A DNA stretch of 64,000 nucleotides from Warburgia ugandensis. Taxonomy: Eukaryota > Streptophyta > Magnoliopsida > Canellales > Canellaceae. Positions 46,752-58,589 of this stretch are shown piece by piece (within the stretch, counting starts at the first letter, position 1; each line of letters begins with the position of its first letter). Where the stretch lies: the NCBI GenBank assembly GCA_035236585.1, contig CP141135.1:7722001-7786000 (forward strand), given 5' to 3'. A model generated the notes under the pieces. The model saw only the letters and a list, made by a program, of their open reading frames with translations, made no database searches and was not told where the DNA came from. A program made the position numbers and the translations under genes.

Positions 46752-49380
46752 GTTACAGTATGGATGTAACAACAGCAATATAAATAAATAAATAAAATAA
46801 AAATCACTTAAATGAAGGAGGGCAAGAATTGATACTGGCACCCCCACGTAAGAGATGCCATTGGGCCTATCTCCTCCCAAACCGAATGACTGACCAGAAT
46901 AAAGGAAAAAAAAGAAGGGGAGAAAAGCCGACGAAGGAGGGAGGAGGAGAAGAAGAAAGAAGAATACAAAGGAGAAAAAAAAGAGAGAAGGAAACGAAAT
47001 GAGAGGGGGAAAAAATTGCATGCTTGGAAATCCACCACATCGGAGAAGAACTTAGGGTTTTTTGGGTCCCGGAGTTCACAGACGTCGCCGGAAAAGACAA
47101 CAACTCCGATCATCAATCGAGCTGCCCAATCTCCTCAGCACACTAACATGAACCAAAACCCTAAGGTTTTGGAATGATTCGAGCATTGCTAAACGTCGGA
47201 TTAAAAGAGGAAACGTCGCACGAGTATGTTGGAGGGTTTTTCAACGAATAGGAGCCCATCTAGCCGATTCTAGAGAGGGAAAAACGGGGAAAGACACTTG
47301 GAAGGTAAGATCTACAAAATCCAACTTTTGATTTGTGGTGTTTTGCTAAATCCACGCATTTTCACCCTAGATCTAGAATTTCGGATAATCCAACAGTCCA
47401 ATCCCCAATCCAAGTGTAGGGATAGGTAATGTAGTGTATGATGTATCTTTGATCACACAAAAAAGTCAGATATAGGCTGAAATTTGATCGAATGATCTCA
47501 GCCGTCCAATCCGATACTGTTCACACAGCAACCTTTTGACGTTTAATCGACGATCAGACACCACAAACGAGTTTTAGAGCATTGAAATTACTAGTGTATG
47601 GCACAAATTGAAAATTTTAGACTGAAATTGATCTAAAAAATCAAAATTGTTTGATTGGACAGTAAAAAAATAAAGACATAACACTTTTGATTAGTGGTTA
47701 TATGCTACCATAGTGTACCCTAACCTTTAATAAGTTAAGATACTTGAAAAATTCAAAATGAAACCATTTGACGATGAAAACAACTTACAGCCTCTTAAGA
47801 AAAGTGGTGAATAGTCAGTCTAGAACCAATGATGTGGATTGACAATTCAGTAGGTCATTCAACTAGCTATCAATCAATAGCTAATGAAACACCCTTAGCA
47901 TAGAATTAAGCACTGTCACTTTGCTTTATGACGACTAATGTCAGTGACTAATTTAGAGGGAGCTTTCATACTGAAAAAGCTAGGAGAAGTCTTAAAATCG
48001 TATCTTTGAATACGTTTTCTTATACTTTACAGGGGTGTGATTAACTTGGGAGCTCGTATCCAAACTAAGGAAAGTATTCGCGTTAGTGAACTAGAAAAAC
48101 ACCATTTGAGGTAGGTGGAATTGAGATTGTTAAGATTTTTGCTATATACATATTTGTATATGAAATTTGAGCATTAAAACAAGTCTTTTCAATTTATATG
48201 AAAGGCAAAATGAATGTGTATGATAAAATTTAACCATGATTAAACTATTTATGTAAAAGCTATATATTAATGTGAATTATGTGTGAAAATATAAGACTGA
48301 TGCTAGAAAATTGTGAGTTGACTCGTAAGAGCGAAATGGGTTGTTATGATGTGGGCGGGCCTTCGGGCTAGACGATCGGTTCCTGATTGGACGAGTTACC
48401 GGTCCCTGAGATTTAGTCCCATTGTTTGGGGAGTTTGACGCATCCTGAGGGGTAGTTATGATGTGGGCAGGCCACAGAGTCGTTATGATGTGGGCGAGCC
48501 TTCAAGCTGGACGAGTTATCTGTCTCTCAGGAGTAAAGCCTTAAGGTGTGTCTTTGAGTTTGGAATGGCTTTGGGTTTCACTCATTGCACTGACTTGCTA
48601 TACCAAAGAGGATAATATCGTCTGCTGTGTACTTGATACACACGACAACGCATTGGTATTTGGTAATGTGAAATGGCTCGTATGAGCAAAGACTAGTATC
48701 ATGAAATGAAAATGATTGGTAAGTTTAACATGTGACTGCATACTTGCATTTCAAGAATATGTTTTAGTACTGATACATTGATTTTTTTTTTCATCTTGGC
48801 ATGAATTTATGATGTTGATGAATGTTGAATTATTTCAAGCTAAATGATAATTGAATACTAGTTGCATGTTTTAGCATGGATAAATTAAATTATATAGATT
48901 ATCATGATTTTGTTTATATATAATTGCTTCTTATTCCACCTACACAAACGCAAGTTTGCTGAAATATTGTATTTATTTACAATATCTCAGATCAAAGGAT
49001 TCCCAAAAAGTAGGAGCTTATTGATAGAAATACACCGACGAAAAGCACTTAACTTAGACAGGTAATGATTGGTTTATGTTTGAAGTCATTTTATCTGAGA
49101 AGGTAAAGAGACTGCTATATATATGTAATTTTGGAGAATTGGATAACTTATGTGATTTGGTTGTGGTGTGGAGTTCCTGGTTATAATTTTGTTGGATTTG
49201 ATTTGTCTCTATTTGGGCAGATGTATTAAAAGGAGACAGAGTCTCCATTTGTATTTTAAACTTGTCAAAAAAATGTTTATCAGGTACTTCGCAATGACAA
49301 GCGTTAAATGTAATATGTTCGAAAAATAAAAGAAACTCTGCTGATTGTCGGTAGAAATTAGCTCTCATTTCACCGAGAAT
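46752..49380 (+). mobile_element. Second Tekay/Del-like LTR fragment
   Basis: Boundaries uncertain. The left end near TGTTACAGTATGGATGTAAC, mid repeats TTATGATGTGGGCGGGCC and TTATGATGTGGGCAGGCC (48336-48500, with GACGAGTTA and TCAGG), and a right part with CACCTACACAAACGCAAGTT and GGAGACAGAGTCTCC (49230-49245) follow the layout of long Tekay/Del LTRs, and partly parallel the solo LTR at 12344-15446. The purine-rich block at 46900-47020 gives F/L-rich minus-strand frames that are not genes. No paired LTR or coding region. Confidence 0.45.
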
Positions 49381-49689
49381 TCTTATTTTTTATAAAAGAA
49401 AAATGACACTCAGGGTAAAAGATTCTTCTACATTTATTACATTTTAAAAATAATTTTATTAGAAATTAAGTTCAAGAAGTCAATGTCATTTGGATTTAAA
49501 AAGTGTTATGAAAACTTGTGACGTCGCAATGGATTTTTTCCTTCTTCTTTATCTCTCTCGTACATTATATAATATGGTGTTATTTACTTGCAAAATGATG
49601 GAAAAAATATTCTCGACATACTACGGCAACAAACGGGTAGGAAAAAAATTGGGGCATAATCTAAAAACTTGGCAATTTTCTACTGTGTT

Positions 49690-50890
49690 CCTGTTGTGCT
49701 TTTCAGGAAGGTAAGAACGGATTGAAAGAGAGAAGAAATAGAAGGCCACCAAGACCAAGAGATGGAATGCAGAATCTTCTCGAGCTGCTGAGAGAGTTTT
49801 GCCTATGCTCTTCAGATATACGAGTGGTGTGGATAGATGATGCACAGGGGAGTTTGTTAGTTTGCTCGTATTCCATTGGAGTGCATCAAGTTGAGCAAGG
49901 TGATGTGAATATTGAGTGCATATGGAAATTTGAGGCAACTCCAACAACAAAGTGCTTCCTTTGGCAAGTGTGGCTTGGCAAACCATCCACATTCTCCAAA
50001 GAAGGGGATGGTAGATTGCTAGGATGTGCCACTTTTGTGAGCATAAGTTGAGATCTGCTCCATTTGCTGTTTGTTTTGCTCCTATTCATTATCAATTTGG
50101 CAATCAATCCTGAATCTCTTAAACATCAAATGGGCTTTCGCGAATAATGTGCTCTACTTGATTTTGTAATGGAGATTTACGAAGGACACCAAGAACGCTA
50201 AACATTTCTGGAGAGCTGTGCTTCCAATCACATGTCGGAAATTATGGAAAGAAAGATATTAGAGGCTGTTTGATGGAAAGGCAAAATTAAACAGGATCTT
50301 TGTTTTTGAAGATTAAGAATTCTGATTTGGTAGGCATGAAGAAAACAAATGTTCAGGCTTTACTCAATGAACCACCTCTTTTGTAACTGGGAGGATATTC
50401 TTCATTGGGTTCAGAAGAAAAAACTAAAAACTCAGTTGTGGTCTCCACCACCACAAGGGGTGTTCAAACTTAACTTCCATGGATCCAGTCATTGCCATCA
50501 AGAGCCATCAGGCGTGGGAGGCCTTCTTAGAGACCATGATGGTGCAAAACATATAGACTTCTCCGGCCCAGCAGGTAGTTGAGAAGCAAACAGGGCATAA
50601 GCCATGCTCACCGGACTTCGAACGATCAAAAGTATGCACCTGCAGAATCATCGTTTAAGGTGATTCTCCTAATACAATTTCCTGGCTGAGAACACGGTCA
50701 CAGTTCCTGGGAGGCTTTCAAACATCATTGGTGAAGCATTCTTCCATCTCAGAGACCTACAAGTTTCCTTTTTAACCATACCATGAGATCTGGAAACAAG
50801 AGAGCTGACGAACTGGCACGATGTGGCCTGCAAAAGCAGAACTTCATTATTCACTTCTTTAATCAGCATCATCCGGGCTAAGAAGTTCTT
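49690..50890 (+). mobile_element. LINE 3' part: zinc-knuckle and RNase H remnants
   Basis: 49730-50050 reads RPPRPRDG, LLELLREFCL, VVWIDDAQGSLLV and IWKFEATPTTKCFLWQVWLG, matching the zf-RVT region after the reverse transcriptase of plant LINEs, but the Cys pair is incomplete. 50430-50870 reads LWSPPPQGVFKLNFHGSS, GVGGLLRDHDGAKHIDFSGP, then the middle of an RNase H domain in broken frames, ending near LINIIRAKKFF. Stops and frameshifts throughout. The reverse transcriptase itself is absent. Confidence 0.75.
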
Positions 50891-50891
50891 T

Positions 50892-51240
50892 TGATATTTT
50901 TTTAGGTAAGGTGGAATCCACTGATCATAAGACCGAGGGGGTCAAATTACAAAGAGAAAAAAGAAGGAAAAGACAAACTATGAAATCAACATGGATTCTT
51001 TTACACTTCTTTTGGCAAGCTCGTCAGCTTGTTGGTTTGCCGTTCTGAGAATTTATTTGAAGCTAACATTTTGATGAAGCAGATGTTGTTCAATTTCATC
51101 AGTAATTTCCAAGAATCTCCAAGGCGAGTTCTCTCGGTGAATCATCCAAGAGATTACTTTTCTGGAATCCCTTCAACCAAAAGAATATTGAATTGAAGTT
51201 GGGGTCAGATCTGAAGTCCATCTTTCAAAGCTAAATGCTC
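50892..51240 (-). mobile_element. LINE RNase H fragment and tail, minus strand (copy 2)
   Basis: Minus strand from 51240: SPWRFLEITDEIEQ-type RNase H sequence in broken frames, then RTANQQADELAKRSVKES (the end of the domain), a short 3' UTR with GGTCTTATGATCAGTGGATT, and an A-rich end near 50892. It lies tail to tail with the plus-strand LINE. Copy 1 keeps only the part equivalent to 51054-51240. Confidence 0.7.
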
Positions 51241-51249
51241 AGCTTCGTT

Positions 51250-51433
51250 GAGTCTATGAAGTATATTGGTCGGTATGAACAAAAAACGTTATGAATTGAA
51301 TGTTACCCCCTTCACATTTTCGACAATTCTGTCATCTCCTTTGCTTAGCTCTCAACAATTTGTGTTTTTGTTTTCATTTGTATACTTCCCCCTTTTGGGT
51401 TCGATCAGTGAAACACCGTCTTTAAAAAAAAAA
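51250..51433 (+). mobile_element. Retroelement 3' end with A-tail (copy 2)
   Basis: Counterpart of 16820-17003, with the same poly-A. Confidence 0.4.
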
Positions 51434-53154
51434 CATGAAGATTTTCAAATATTGCCTGGAAGAGCAGCACTTGCTCATCTTGAAGGCTGGAAGAATTCAT
51501 AAATTTCTTATCCCATATATTCTGCTGCATTTAGCCCCTAGACAAGACCTTTGGGAGTTTGACTCAACACATGGAAGGGGAAAACAGTCCACAATCCGCA
51601 AGGAATCTGGACTTTCCGTTTTGGTTCCTGTCTCAGTCGGTCGGAAGAGAAGATTTTGAGGCATGCCATGAGGCCCCCCGTATAAGGGCATAGTAAAGAA
51701 ACTAGGTCCAACCGACACTTTTAGCTGGAAAGTACATCTTGACACTCTTGTTGCAAAGGGCACATGCAAGCAAAGGTGGTCAGATACCTCCCAGAGTCCG
51801 TTTGTCAGAAGAGTTACTCGGACTGAGTCCCCCTCAAAATACTAGAGGGTCTAATGGAAATGATACCCCCACCCCCCCTTTACAGCTAGCGCCCAGCCTC
51901 AGAGGTTCTTTACTCAAAGGACAAGTAGGGACCTTTGGGATGATCTGAGCCCTTCATCTAGTCCCTTACAACTCTTACAATTATCCCAACCCTCACTTGG
52001 TCAAACTACAAGTGGGGTCCCAACTTTTTTAATGGTTTCAATCATTCATCTTAACCATGCAACAGATGGGCCATGTGCCAAAACTCACATACTCTATATA
52101 ATCCTGCCATTTATTTTTCTAAGCTGTTGTTAGTACAGTCAATCCTCCCACACTCCACTAAATAAGATTAGTGAGGCATTATAGTAATAGAAGGGGGCTC
52201 GCATTCAACTCCCATATAACGCCTATTTTGAGCAAAAACCAAATCGCATATTTTTCATGAAGCCCAGGTTTGGATGATCCGCCCGTTCATCTAATATTCC
52301 CAAGTTTGAGCATCTCGCGAACAAAATGCTGGTATAAAGTGAGACAGCACCCCACCAAAGTGAAGCACCTCTACTTTTCTATGATGGCGTATGTACAGTT
52401 GATCTCAGCGGTTCATTTGACCCCACTAAAGCTTGGATATCTCATGGCCAAAAAATCATTCTAAAAAAAAATCATTCACTTTCAACAATTTGTGTTTTAG
52501 TTTCTTGAGTCCAAACCATTGCTTTTGGAGAGCTTCCGACCCTCCCTATCTAGTAAGATGCAAGCAGCATTTCTTAAATGCTAATGGCTTTCTTTTGGAA
52601 TGTTTACGAGTCAATAGATATCCAAACTTAGGTGTGTCAGATAAACGGCTTGGAATAATACTATGCGGAGCCAAAATAAAAAAGTGAAGGCGCTTCACCG
52701 TTGTCTGGTGCTTTGTCTCTTTATACCAGAATTCCTCTCTAGTTAATACAGTGTGTCTAAAGTCCTAACCGGACGTTAAAGTAAGAGCAACAGAAGAACG
52801 TGTAATCATCCAACCCTTGATGCAAAAATGGGTGCTTTGGTTTTAGCATCAAAAGCAAGCTTTGGTTCTTATAATGACCAGCATATACAAGAAAAACAGA
52901 GCAATTACGTTGGTTAATTGAGCCATTACCAGTTCCCACATAACCATCCAGAACACTGTAAGATTAAAATAGATAAAGGTCAACTTAGCAAGTGTAGCTG
53001 AAATTTCACGCTCTCAGAGAGACTTCATCCCATCCACAGCAAATACCATCTCTCAAGCTCAGAAAAACGAGAACAAAGATCAACGCCAGGATTAAAACAA
53101 GATCAAAAGAGATTAGACCCAATACGACCAGACCACAGATTCATTCTCAAATAT
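51434..53154. other. Intergenic sequence downstream of GST copy 2
   Basis: Matches 17004-18731. No gene recognised. Holds the GST 3' flank. Confidence 0.45.
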
Positions 53155-54021
53155 CTAAGCTTTTGCAGACTTTGGTTTCTGCATTTCAACCACCTTCTTC
53201 CATGAAGGCCTCGAAGAAATCTCCTCCCACCACCTGTTCACATTCTTCTTCCCCGTAAACAGACTTCCTCTATCAGTAACGGTAACCAGATACTGAGTAT
53301 TCGGCAAATGAGATAAATCCGCAAGCGTAAATTCATCTCCAGCCAAATATTCGCTCTCTTCGAGTCTCTTCTCGTAAATATCTAAAACCTTCCCGAGTTT
53401 CTCTTCGCTCTGCGCAATCAGAGCCGGATTCTGCTTTAAATTCATTCGCGGAGCAAAAGCCAGTTGAAAAACAAGAGCAGCGCTTGGTGGATGGAAACTC
53501 TGTCCTTCAGCTTCTAGCCACTGCTCGATTGATGCTCTCTCTAAAAGGTTCATACCCATCAAGCGTTTGTTCCCTCTTTCTGCGTATTTGTCTGATATGT
53601 ATCGGCATATCGCCCTGGATTCTGTGAAAACCCAGAAACAAAATCATACTTCGAGCAGTGGGTTTTGTAGTAAATTCCATTTGGGAGGTGGGGTTTGAAT
53701 TTTACCGAACAGGGTGATCTCTCCATCCCGAAATGCTGGAACTTGTCCAAAGGGCTGTTGCAGAGAGGGGTTAGTGTCTCTCTTTCTGAAAATGTATGCG
53801 AGATATGTTTATGAAGCATGAATTTAATATGGACATTCTCCCCAAGAGAGAGAGAGAGAGAGAGAGAGTACCTGAATCTTGAGGAAATCAGGTTTTTTGT
53901 GCTCGCCTTTGGACATGTCGACATTGATGAGCTGAAAATCCACTTCTTTCTCAAAGAGGCAAGCTAGCACACGCGATACTGCAGTTGACATGGGTGGTCC
54001 GAACACTTTGACGGCCGCCAT
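53155..54021 (-). CDS. Phi-class glutathione S-transferase (copy 2, intact)
   Basis: Predicted cytosolic GST of the plant phi class, which conjugates glutathione to electrophiles, reduces peroxides or carries ligands. Three exons: 54021-53872 (150 bp), 53754-53706 (49 bp), 53621-53155 (467 bp), all GT-AG, joining in frame to 221 residues, close to the usual phi length (about 215) and with the characteristic 49 bp middle exon. N-terminal thioredoxin-like domain: MAAVKVFGPPMSTAVSRVLA, with the candidate catalytic Ser in PMSTA, then GEHKKPDFL, PFGQVPAFRDGE and the glutathione-binding ESRAI. C-terminal helical domain: EQWLEAEGQSF, EYLAGDEFTLADLSHLPNTQ, NVNRWWEEISSRPSWKKV. The exon 1 donor (CAG/GTACTC) abuts a CT microsatellite in intron 1. 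Upstream in-frame codons to 54183 are not family-like and were not used. Confidence 0.93.
53845..53868. repeat. GA/CT microsatellite at the GST exon 1 donor
   Basis: (GA)n on plus, beginning 3 bp inside intron 1 of GST copy 2. Its counterpart in copy 1 is deleted together with the splice donor. Confidence 0.95.
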
Positions 54022-54101
54022 TAGAGAGTCTGGAGGAGGAAGTGCAAGAAGATCTGTCTTCTCTGTGTGTGTGAGCTTTGTTGAAGCACCCGAAAGGTTG
54101 C

Positions 54102-54109
54102 TTCTATAC
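54102..54109 (-). promoter_or_regulatory. Altered TATA element of GST copy 2
   Basis: The minus strand reads AGTATAGAAG where copy 1 has AGTATAAAAAGG, about 81-88 bp upstream of the ATG. A weaker match to TATAAA. Confidence 0.4.
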
Positions 54110-55319
54110 TTGCCTTGGGTCGTAAGAACGTAGTTGGTGGGTGATGAAAGGAAAGCACAAAAGATAAGGTACCAGTGAATCAATGCGCAGCTGAAGCTTT
54201 GGTTCGGATGATGAACTGACCATGTAGATGGTACAGTTGGGATTTAATCCAACGATCAATTTTTCTCTCTATTCTGTGAACGATAGCTATCATATCAATT
54301 CTCAGGCCCAAGTCCTTACACAGAGCCGATCCGACCCATTCATCTGATTACTTTGGCTTTCAATATGTAGTAATTCAAAGACCGTGCGGTTGGATTGTTT
54401 TACCATTTGAAAAATGGTACTTTCTGATCATAGCAAGGGCTGGAAACTTTTCATTAACAAAGTCTAACTTCAGCTCTTATTAACACGGTTTTTGGAATGC
54501 TACAGTTGTCCAATTATCCTCCTATGTTATGCAGAACAATGAGACGGACGGATTGTCACAGGGGCAAGATTAAGCCCAACAAAATCAACGTTAATTAATG
54601 TTAGTTTGAATGGTGCTTTTGGTTACCCTGACTGGACGGCTCATGGGTATTAGAGTATTAGTCCATGTAAGAAAATTATTGTGGAGAGTGAACACATAAT
54701 AAGCCCTTCTTTTTGTTGATCTGACGATCTCTCCGCCTTAGATATGTTGCGGCCCAAAAATCAGGACAAATCAACGACTCTTAGTATGACAAGAAATGTG
54801 TTTTTGCTCCCTGATCATGGACTATTGTTTATAGCGATTAACCAAGCATGCCAAAAATCAATAATATTACATGTTGAGTATGATCATTGTTCATAGCTAT
54901 TAATCTACAGTGCCAAAAAACTACACCTTTGCGTGTTGGATATGGACCATTGTTTATACGATCTTTCTAACCATCTGTTTCACTTGTATAAGTAAAATTC
55001 CTAGCACGGAAGAATCAACCAATCCATACCATTTATGAATTAGAAGGTATACAAAGTCAGAGATCACTTGAAGGTATGGGGCCTACCTTGAGAACAATCT
55101 ATGGATAAGACTTTAAGGGCAGCCCCCGGTGCACGATGATTCTATGGAGAAGACTGTATCAACCAATAAAAACATGCCGACACACATCCAAGCATTCACA
55201 ACCACATCCAGAGTACTTAATGATGACAATAGAATTTAATTGTTTACTGAGGAAGGTTGGCCCGATAGTAACATCCCACCAGAGCTCATGTTTTTCTCAA
55301 CATAATATAGTAACTGGCT

Positions 55320-55356
<37 letters not shown>

Positions 55357-56025
55357 GACATCAATAGGAAGGAAACGGATTTTGTGCCATTGAAGAGTCT
55401 CCAGGTTTGCTGAAGTAACTCATTTTTCCTAATCTTTCTGCATGTTTTACTGAACTTTGAATCTTTCTTGAATAATTTCATTCCATTTCATATGTCACAG
55501 TAAGTAAACTAGTCTAAGAGTAATGAAATGTTAATGCACTTTACTGCCCAAAGTAATGATTCAAAACAGAGAGACAAGCCCCCCCCCTCCCGCAGCTTAT
55601 ATTATGTGAAAATAGCTATGGAGGTCAATCATTTGATCTCAGCAAACCCAGACAAAATATCAAGAATTTCAAATTTCCAACACACCTGCCGTTATTGCAT
55701 AGAAGAAATCAGGTAGAATTCAGAAAGCATCATTTCTCAATGTACATCTCATTCTCGTTTCTACCGTGATTATGATTTTATAGACGTAAAAGTACAGGAA
55801 CATCAGAAGAACCTAATGGTTCCATAGAAGATGTAGAAATTCACCACCAAGAACAACATCAAGCAGGAAGCTGTCTACAAGAAGAAAAAGAACAATAATT
55901 TATGCTTCTGCAACAGAGTAAATATCAGGTTCTAACTGTCTTTATGATTGAGGCCCTCTTAAATTTTTTCTCTGTTTGGTTCAAGCTAGTTACCTGTCGC
56001 TCAAATTGTAACTGTAGCTTGTAAA
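54110..56025. other. Intergenic between MSL and GST, copy 2
   Basis: Matches 19641-21295 except for about 270 bp at 54949-55217 and a CT microsatellite at 55321-55353. The extra block contains AAGGGCAGCCCCCGGTGCAC (55112-55131), which looks like the reverse complement of the Au SINE 3' end. No gene. Confidence 0.5.
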
Positions 56026-56308
56026 TCAGCCTCCTAATTTCCAAGTTGATGGAAGTCTGGTAGAATCCGCAGGGAAGTTTCGTACATTTACATCGCGAGG
56101 CAACAAGCGGTACTCGATGTCGAGTTCCCTGAGAACTTTGATCATCTCCTCCATCAGGCGCTCCCTCCTTAACCACCTCTCTACTATGTCCTGGAAGTTC
56201 ATGCGGTGTTGTACCCAAATTGAGACCATCAACTTGTTCATGTCTGTCACATCCCTGAGCACAATTGTTGGACTTGGGTACCAGTGGTCACTCTTCTTTT
56301 CAATGTAC
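56026..56308 (-). CDS. MSL channel copy 2, last exon (gene continues beyond the window)
   Basis: Exon 5 equivalent of the MSL gene at 21296-28215: same 283 bp length, same acceptor (TTGCAG/GTAC) and stop. The frame is open, with small changes (PPIV to PTIV, LMIS to LMVS, LNIEY to LDIEY). The beta-domain end motif RELDIEYRLLPRDVNVRN is intact. The upstream exons should lie near 64.9 kb and beyond, outside the window. Intron 4 is enlarged to over 7.7 kb by a gypsy insertion on the opposite strand. Whether the gene is functional cannot be judged here. Confidence 0.88.
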
Positions 56309-56499
56309 CTGCAACAGGCAAGCAGAAAAACCATTCAACCTACAAACATTTTTTTTTTTGAAGCCATTCATTTTCTTTCCTGGGGACTTGAACTCATAGA
56401 CTTCTTTGGAAGCTACCTTCTTCTCTGGATATGAGGCTATGATAGTCTGTGTTTAATGGTTTAACATAATCTTTAATTTTTTTCCTAGAAATAGCATAA

Positions 56500-56950
56500 T
56501 GTTACATCACCACTATACCAGACTTACTCTAGAAGGAGGAGGCAGTTACAAGGGATGCAGAGTTGATAAGCAGGCCTGTTGATAGACTAATTTCCAGGCA
56601 GTTGAAGGAGGATCAGGTGGTTACAATACAACTGGTTAAGGGAGGTAGTCAGTTGGTGAAGAGATACAGTAACATCCAATCTGTTGAGGGGAGGTTCACA
56701 AAATATAGACAGTTACCAGTTTAAGATAGGAGGTTGAGGAGGTTGGGAGAGAGAGGATTGGCAAGAGTCGAAGGGGGGAAAAAAAAGTAAGAGGAAACTA
56801 CCATCCCAGACCTTCTGGGGGTTTCTCCTGAAGTTGTTCCTAGACTTTTGGCTACTGATTTCCTTTGTAATCCACTCGACTATTCAATAAATTTAGCTTC
56901 CTTTTCCTTTTAATGGGTTATCCTTAGACATTGAACCAAAAGAGCTATCA
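56500..56950 (+). repeat. 5' LTR of the gypsy element
   Basis: 451 bp, TGTTACATCACC to GAGCTATCA. The last 160 bp match the 3' remnant with about five or six differences by eye. Confidence 0.9.
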
Positions 56951-56951
56951 A

Positions 56952-56963
56952 TGGTATCAGAGC
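56952..56963 (+). other. gypsy primer binding site
   Basis: TGGTATCAGAGC one base after the LTR, complementary to initiator tRNA-Met. Confidence 0.9.
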
Positions 56964-56989
56964 TTGATCCAATTCTTGAGGCATAAAAC

Positions 56990-58142
56990 ATGGAGAAAGA
57001 GGTGGAAAACATGAGAGCAGAAGTGGGGAGCATGAAAGAGGATATTGGGAGATTGCAAACCAACGTAACGGCTATCGGGGAGTTTTTACTAGAAATCCGG
57101 ACTTGGATGAGGCTGAGGCTGAGGCAGAGGCAGGAAGGTGCTGATACATTACCAAATCAGGCCGGAGATCGAGGAAGAACCAGGGCATCGGAGGTAGGAG
57201 AATTGTTGGGTGGGGACAACCACGGAAAACCCTGGAGTAGAGCCTCAGAGGTTGGACCGGTATTTGACGGACGGGATCCACTCGGGTGGTTATGCCGGGC
57301 GGAGCACTACTTCCGGCTAAATCGCCTTACAGAGGGGGAGAAGGTAACCGCTGCATCTGTTTGCTTGGAGGGAGAAGCCCTCCACTGGTTTCTCTGGTTG
57401 GATGCGAGGTCGCTGTTCCAATCTTGGACCACCTTCAGGACCGCCCTCCTACAGAAGTTCCGGCCATCGCAGTCCTGCGACGACTACGAGGCTTTGCTGT
57501 CGTTGCAGCAGGGTTCCTCCATCGCCGACTTCAGGTGAGATTTCGAGCTGATGTTGGGCCCACTGGTGGATCTGCCCAACGATCTGTTAAAGGGGGCCTA
57601 CCTTAATGGGCTAAGGGAGGACTTGAAAGCTGAAGTGAAAATGTTTAAGCACACTTCCTTAACTGGACTTATAGAAATGGCCCAGAAGATCAAAGAAAAA
57701 AAACGAGGCCCTCGAGCGAGTGAGAGCCTATGGACATAGAAGCGAGCTCGGGCCTAAGTTAGTTGTGCTCCATGGACCTTCTCTAAAGAGCTCCATGCTC
57801 GAATCTAGCCCGCAGGGGCAAAGCCGTAATTTCAACCTACAAACCCTAACCAGACTGCCAGAGACGACGAAGGCGGTAGGGTTTCGAGGAGAACGATCAC
57901 CCCGCAACACAAAGTCAGACTCGGCTTGGCACGACCCTTTCCGACAATTATCCGAGAAGGAGCTTCAGCAAAAGCGAGCCATGGGACTCTGTTTCCGGTG
58001 CGACGAGAAATACTCATCAGGGCACCATTGCAAGAATCGTCAGCTCCAGGTGCTGATTTTGGGGGATGAGGAAGAAGACGGAGAGGTTCAAGACAATTCG
58101 ATTACTGAGGAAACTGATCCGCGCAAGGAGGAGACAACCTGA
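56990..58142 (+). pseudogene. gypsy gag remnant
   Basis: ATG 56990 opens with a coiled-coil-like start (MEKEVENMRAEVGSMKEDIG), then the retrotransposon gag domain: FDGRDPLGWLCRAEHYFRLN, CLEGEALHWFLWLD, FRPSQSCDDYEALLSLQQGS. A stop at 57536 follows DFR; the same frame resumes as DFELMLGPLVDLPNDLLKGA to about 57739. A frameshift then moves coding to 57720-58142, ending with the zinc knuckle CFRCDEKYSSGHHCKNRQLQ (CX2CX3-4GHXC). Confidence 0.88.
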
Positions 58143-58171
58143 CTGGAGTTATCGATGCAAGCCATCGTTGG

Positions 58172-58588
58172 GATGTCCGTCGCAGTTGGGAGGTCGTGGT
58201 CCTGGTGGACACCGGAGCATCCCATAACTTCATCTCCCAGAAGCTGGTTAACGAGTTACAGATTCTAGTAACCATCACCAAGCCATTCGCTGTGCAAGTG
58301 GGAGATGGGTATTGTGTCCCAGGAGATGGGGTCTACCGAGATCACATCCTCTGTCTCCCTGGACTAGTAATTCAACATCACTTCCATCCCTTCAACCTAA
58401 GTGGAACGCACTTGGTCCTCGGGATGGCCTGGTTACGAACACTCGGGGAAGTTTCCGCAAGCTACAGTGAGCTCACCATGCATTTCATCATGCAAGGCCA
58501 GAGGATAACCCTAAGGGTCACAGTCACCCTTGTCTTTCAAAACCTTACAACGTGCCATACCCAACTCTGGTGCGAGCTATGTGGTTGA
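58172..58588 (+). pseudogene. gypsy protease remnant
   Basis: VLVDTGASHNFISQKLVNEL keeps the aspartic protease D-T-G triad, with the second part HLVLGMAWLRTLGEVSASYS at about 58410-58470. A frame break separates it from gag. The DTG motif is the only catalytic motif still intact in pol. Confidence 0.85.
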
Positions 58589-58589
58589 G

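Noticed and set aside
46740-47116. Minus-strand frames rich in Phe, Leu and Ser, resembling membrane segments
   Set aside because: They are translations of a purine-rich tract within an LTR-like region and are open in three frames.
53872-54183. Longer N-terminus for GST copy 2, starting at 54183
   Set aside because: Phi GSTs start at MAAVKVFG-type sequence (54021). The extension crosses the TATA-like element and is not family-like.
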